A DNA stretch of 6,810 bases from Actinomycetota bacterium (GTDB lineage: Bacteria > Actinomycetota > Acidimicrobiia > Acidimicrobiales > Poriferisodalaceae): positions 1 through 6,810 of the forward strand of contig JAADHX010000253.1 in assembly GCA_013151655.1 (NCBI GenBank), in the 5' to 3' direction. The notes beneath the pieces are model-generated. The model was given only the letters and a program-made list of their open reading frames with translations, was not told where the DNA came from and ran no database searches. Positions within the stretch are counted from its first letter, which is position 1, and every line of letters starts with the position of its first letter. Position numbers and translations under genes: made by a program. This document shows, in pieces, positions 5,185 to 6,810 of this stretch.

Positions 5185-6810
5185 CCTAGTCACCGCCAGA
5201 CCGTCGCGATGGGTCGGGCAATCGCTACCGCGGCGAGAAGACCCATCGTTGTTAGTTGGATCGGCCCAATTCATGGCCGATCTCGTCACCCCGAGGACGC
5301 TGCGCGTAGCGTTTGTCCGCTGCACTTCGGCGCACGCCGACCTCGTTTCGATTGACACCGCAGCCGCGGCGTCGATGCCGGGGATCAAGGCGGTTCTGAC
5401 TGCGGCCGATTTCCCCGACCTACTTCCCCAACCAAGCACACATCGCCTCGGCACCAGACCAACGCCCTACTTTGCTCTGGCCAAAGATCGAGTTCGCCAC
5501 GTCGGCGAACCCGTTGCCGTAATCATCGGCACCAGCGAAACCGCGATAGTTGATGCGGCCGAGTCTGTCGCCATCGAGTACCGAGACCTCGACGTGGTCA
5601 CCGATGTTGTCTCTGCAACAGCACCCGATGCGACACACGTATATGACGAGTGGCCAGACAACATCGCCGGCACGTTCGATGTCGAGATGGGCGACACCGA
5701 TGCAGCTCTTGCATCAGCCGACGTGGTTCTAACCGAACGGATCTCAATAGGTCGCCAGACCGGCGCATCAATAGAACCAAGAGGCGTGTTTGTCGAGTGG
5801 AACCGTAACGACGAACGTCTCGTGCTGTGGACTTCGACCCAGAGCCCGAACATTGTGCGCGACTTCGTTTCCGACATGACCGGCATCCCTCAGCACAAGG
5901 TCAAGATCCGAGTCCCGACCGTAGGTGGCGGTTTTGGAACCAAATTCCACTACTACAGCGAAGAATCAATGCTGGCGTTGCTGGCGCCGATGTTCGACCA
6001 ACCCCTTCTATGGCTCGAAGGCCGTTCAGAATCGTTTGTGGCCTCGATCCACGCTCGCGAGCAGACCATCGACGTAACGATCGCCGCCAAACACGACGGC
6101 ACCATCACCGCAATATCGGCTGACCTCTACGCCGACATGGGTGCCTATTTGCACATGGTGAGCTACGGACCGGCGTGGCTCACTTCGGTGATGATGACCA
6201 ACGCCTATGCCATCCCGAACGCTCGGGCCCGCCTGAAAGCCGTCGTTACAAACAAGGTACCGTCGGGTTCGTACCGAGGATGGGGCCAGCCTCAAGCTAA
6301 CTTCGCGGTTGAACGGATGGTCGATATCCTCGCAGCCGAACTCAAGATGGACAGGGCCGACATCAGGCGCAAGAACTTCGTCGCACCCGACCAGTTCCCA
6401 TACACCAGCCTGTTTCATACCTTCGACAGCGGTCGATACGCCGAGTGCCTAGACCGTGGTCTGGAACTAGCCAACCACGACGACTGGTTGGCCTACCAGG
6501 CCAATGCCAAGCTGGCTGGCCGTCGCATCGGCATCGGCCTAGCGTTCTATGTTGAGAACACTGCGCTTGGCCCTTCGTCCAAGATGAACCAGGGCGGACT
6601 CGAACAAGGCGGCTACGACATCTCCAATATTCGCCTCGAACCAGGCGGAGAGGTCACGATCTTCACGGGTCTGTGCGAAATGGGCCAAGGCTTCACCAAC
6701 GGCCTAGCCCAGTTATGTGCCGACGCAGTGGGTGTTCACCCTGATCAGATCCAGGTCATCACCGGCGACACCGACGCCTGTCCGTATACGGGCCACGGCA
6801 CCGGTGCAAG
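5177..6810 (+). CDS. Xanthine dehydrogenase-family molybdopterin-binding large subunit, 3' end outside window
   Basis: The frame is open from GTG 5177 to the right edge (544 codons of an expected ~750-800). This is the Mo-cofactor subunit of a three-part molybdenum hydroxylase; the Fe-S and FAD subunits are not in the window. Order: VGQSLPRREDPSLLVGSAQF (13-32), DRVRHVGEPVAV (104-115, end of the a/b hammerhead domain), SIEPRGVF (198-205), TSTQSPNIVR (219-228), PTVGGGFGTK (247-256), SGSYRGWGQPQANFAVERM (363-381), EMGQGFTNGL (501-510) and GDTDACPYTGHGTGA (530-544, just before the cut). The YRGWGQPQ loop lacks the catalytic Cys of form I CO dehydrogenase (AYxCSFR), so this is not that enzyme; an aldehyde, purine or N-heterocycle hydroxylase is likelier. 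W369 matches the substrate-stacking Phe914 of bovine xanthine oxidase. The catalytic Glu near the C-terminus is outside. It overlaps LLM2 by GTGTCTGA. Confidence 0.93.
   Translation, partial: MSDLVTARPSRWVGQSLPRREDPSLLVGSAQFMADLVTPRTLRVAFVRCTSAHADLVSIDTAAAASMPGIKAVLTAADFPDLLPQPSTHRLGTRPTPYFALAKDRVRHVGEPVAVIIGTSETAIVDAAESVAIEYRDLDVVTDVVSATAPDATHVYDEWPDNIAGTFDVEMGDTDAALASADVVLTERISIGRQTGASIEPRGVFVEWNRNDERLVLWTSTQSPNIVRDFVSDMTGIPQHKVKIRVPTVGGGFGTKFHYYSEESMLALLAPMFDQPLLWLEGRSESFVASIHAREQTIDVTIAAKHDGTITAISADLYADMGAYLHMVSYGPAWLTSVMMTNAYAIPNARARLKAVVTNKVPSGSYRGWGQPQANFAVERMVDILAAELKMDRADIRRKNFVAPDQFPYTSLFHTFDSGRYAECLDRGLELANHDDWLAYQANAKLAGRRIGIGLAFYVENTALGPSSKMNQGGLEQGGYDISNIRLEPGGEVTIFTGLCEMGQGFTNGLAQLCADAVGVHPDQIQVITGDTDACPYTGHGTGA

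Noticed and set aside
5177..6810. Calling the Mo subunit aerobic carbon monoxide dehydrogenase (coxL)
   Set aside because: The catalytic-Cys AYxCSFR loop of form I CoxL is absent; the loop is SYRGWGQPQ.

Overview
The window is moderately GC-rich, gene-dense bacterial chromosome: seven protein genes and almost no non-coding DNA, with no RNA gene, mobile element or CRISPR array visible. GTG starts, several TANNNT boxes about 6-7 nt before start codons (the leaderless-mRNA arrangement common in Actinobacteria), and a concentration of luciferase-like (LLM) oxidoreductases and a molybdenum hydroxylase suggest an actinobacterium, perhaps an Acidimicrobiia-type environmental lineage. A Chloroflexi lineage such as SAR202, also rich in LLM and Mo-hydroxylase genes, cannot be excluded. 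This placement is inference; there is no phylogenetic marker here.

Layout. Positions 2-967 (+) hold the 3' part of a SAM-dependent methyltransferase that enters from the left. It converges, with a 12-nt gap, on a minus-strand pair: an LLM flavoenzyme (LLM1, 3001-1850) followed by an EamA/DMT permease (1843-980). An 81-bp divergent region then separates LLM1 from a plus-strand flavodoxin-fold oxidoreductase (Fld1, 3083-3646). Fld1 runs tail to tail, with 26 nt of coding overlap, into a second flavodoxin-fold oxidoreductase (Fld2, 4160-3621, minus). A 46-bp divergent region follows, then a second LLM enzyme of the F420/Mer-like type (LLM2, 4207-5184, +). Its end overlaps by 8 nt the start of a xanthine dehydrogenase-family molybdopterin subunit (5177 onward, +), which is cut by the right edge.

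The centre is therefore a mirror-like array: LLM1 <- | -> Fld1, then <- Fld2 | -> LLM2. Each LLM gene faces a small flavodoxin-fold reductase gene across a short shared promoter region. The LLMs belong to different subfamilies and the Flds are clearly diverged, so this is not a recent inverted duplication. A plausible but untested reading is a small redox module: the Fld proteins reduce flavin or quinone-like compounds, the LLM enzymes oxygenate or reduce organic substrates, the Mo enzyme hydroxylates an aldehyde or N-heterocycle, and the permease moves a substrate or product.

Translation signals split neatly. The promoter-proximal genes (LLM1, Fld1, Fld2, LLM2) have a TANNNT box 6-7 nt before ATG. 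The two downstream genes (permease, Mo subunit) have a purine-rich Shine-Dalgarno sequence inside the end of the preceding gene and start with GTG.
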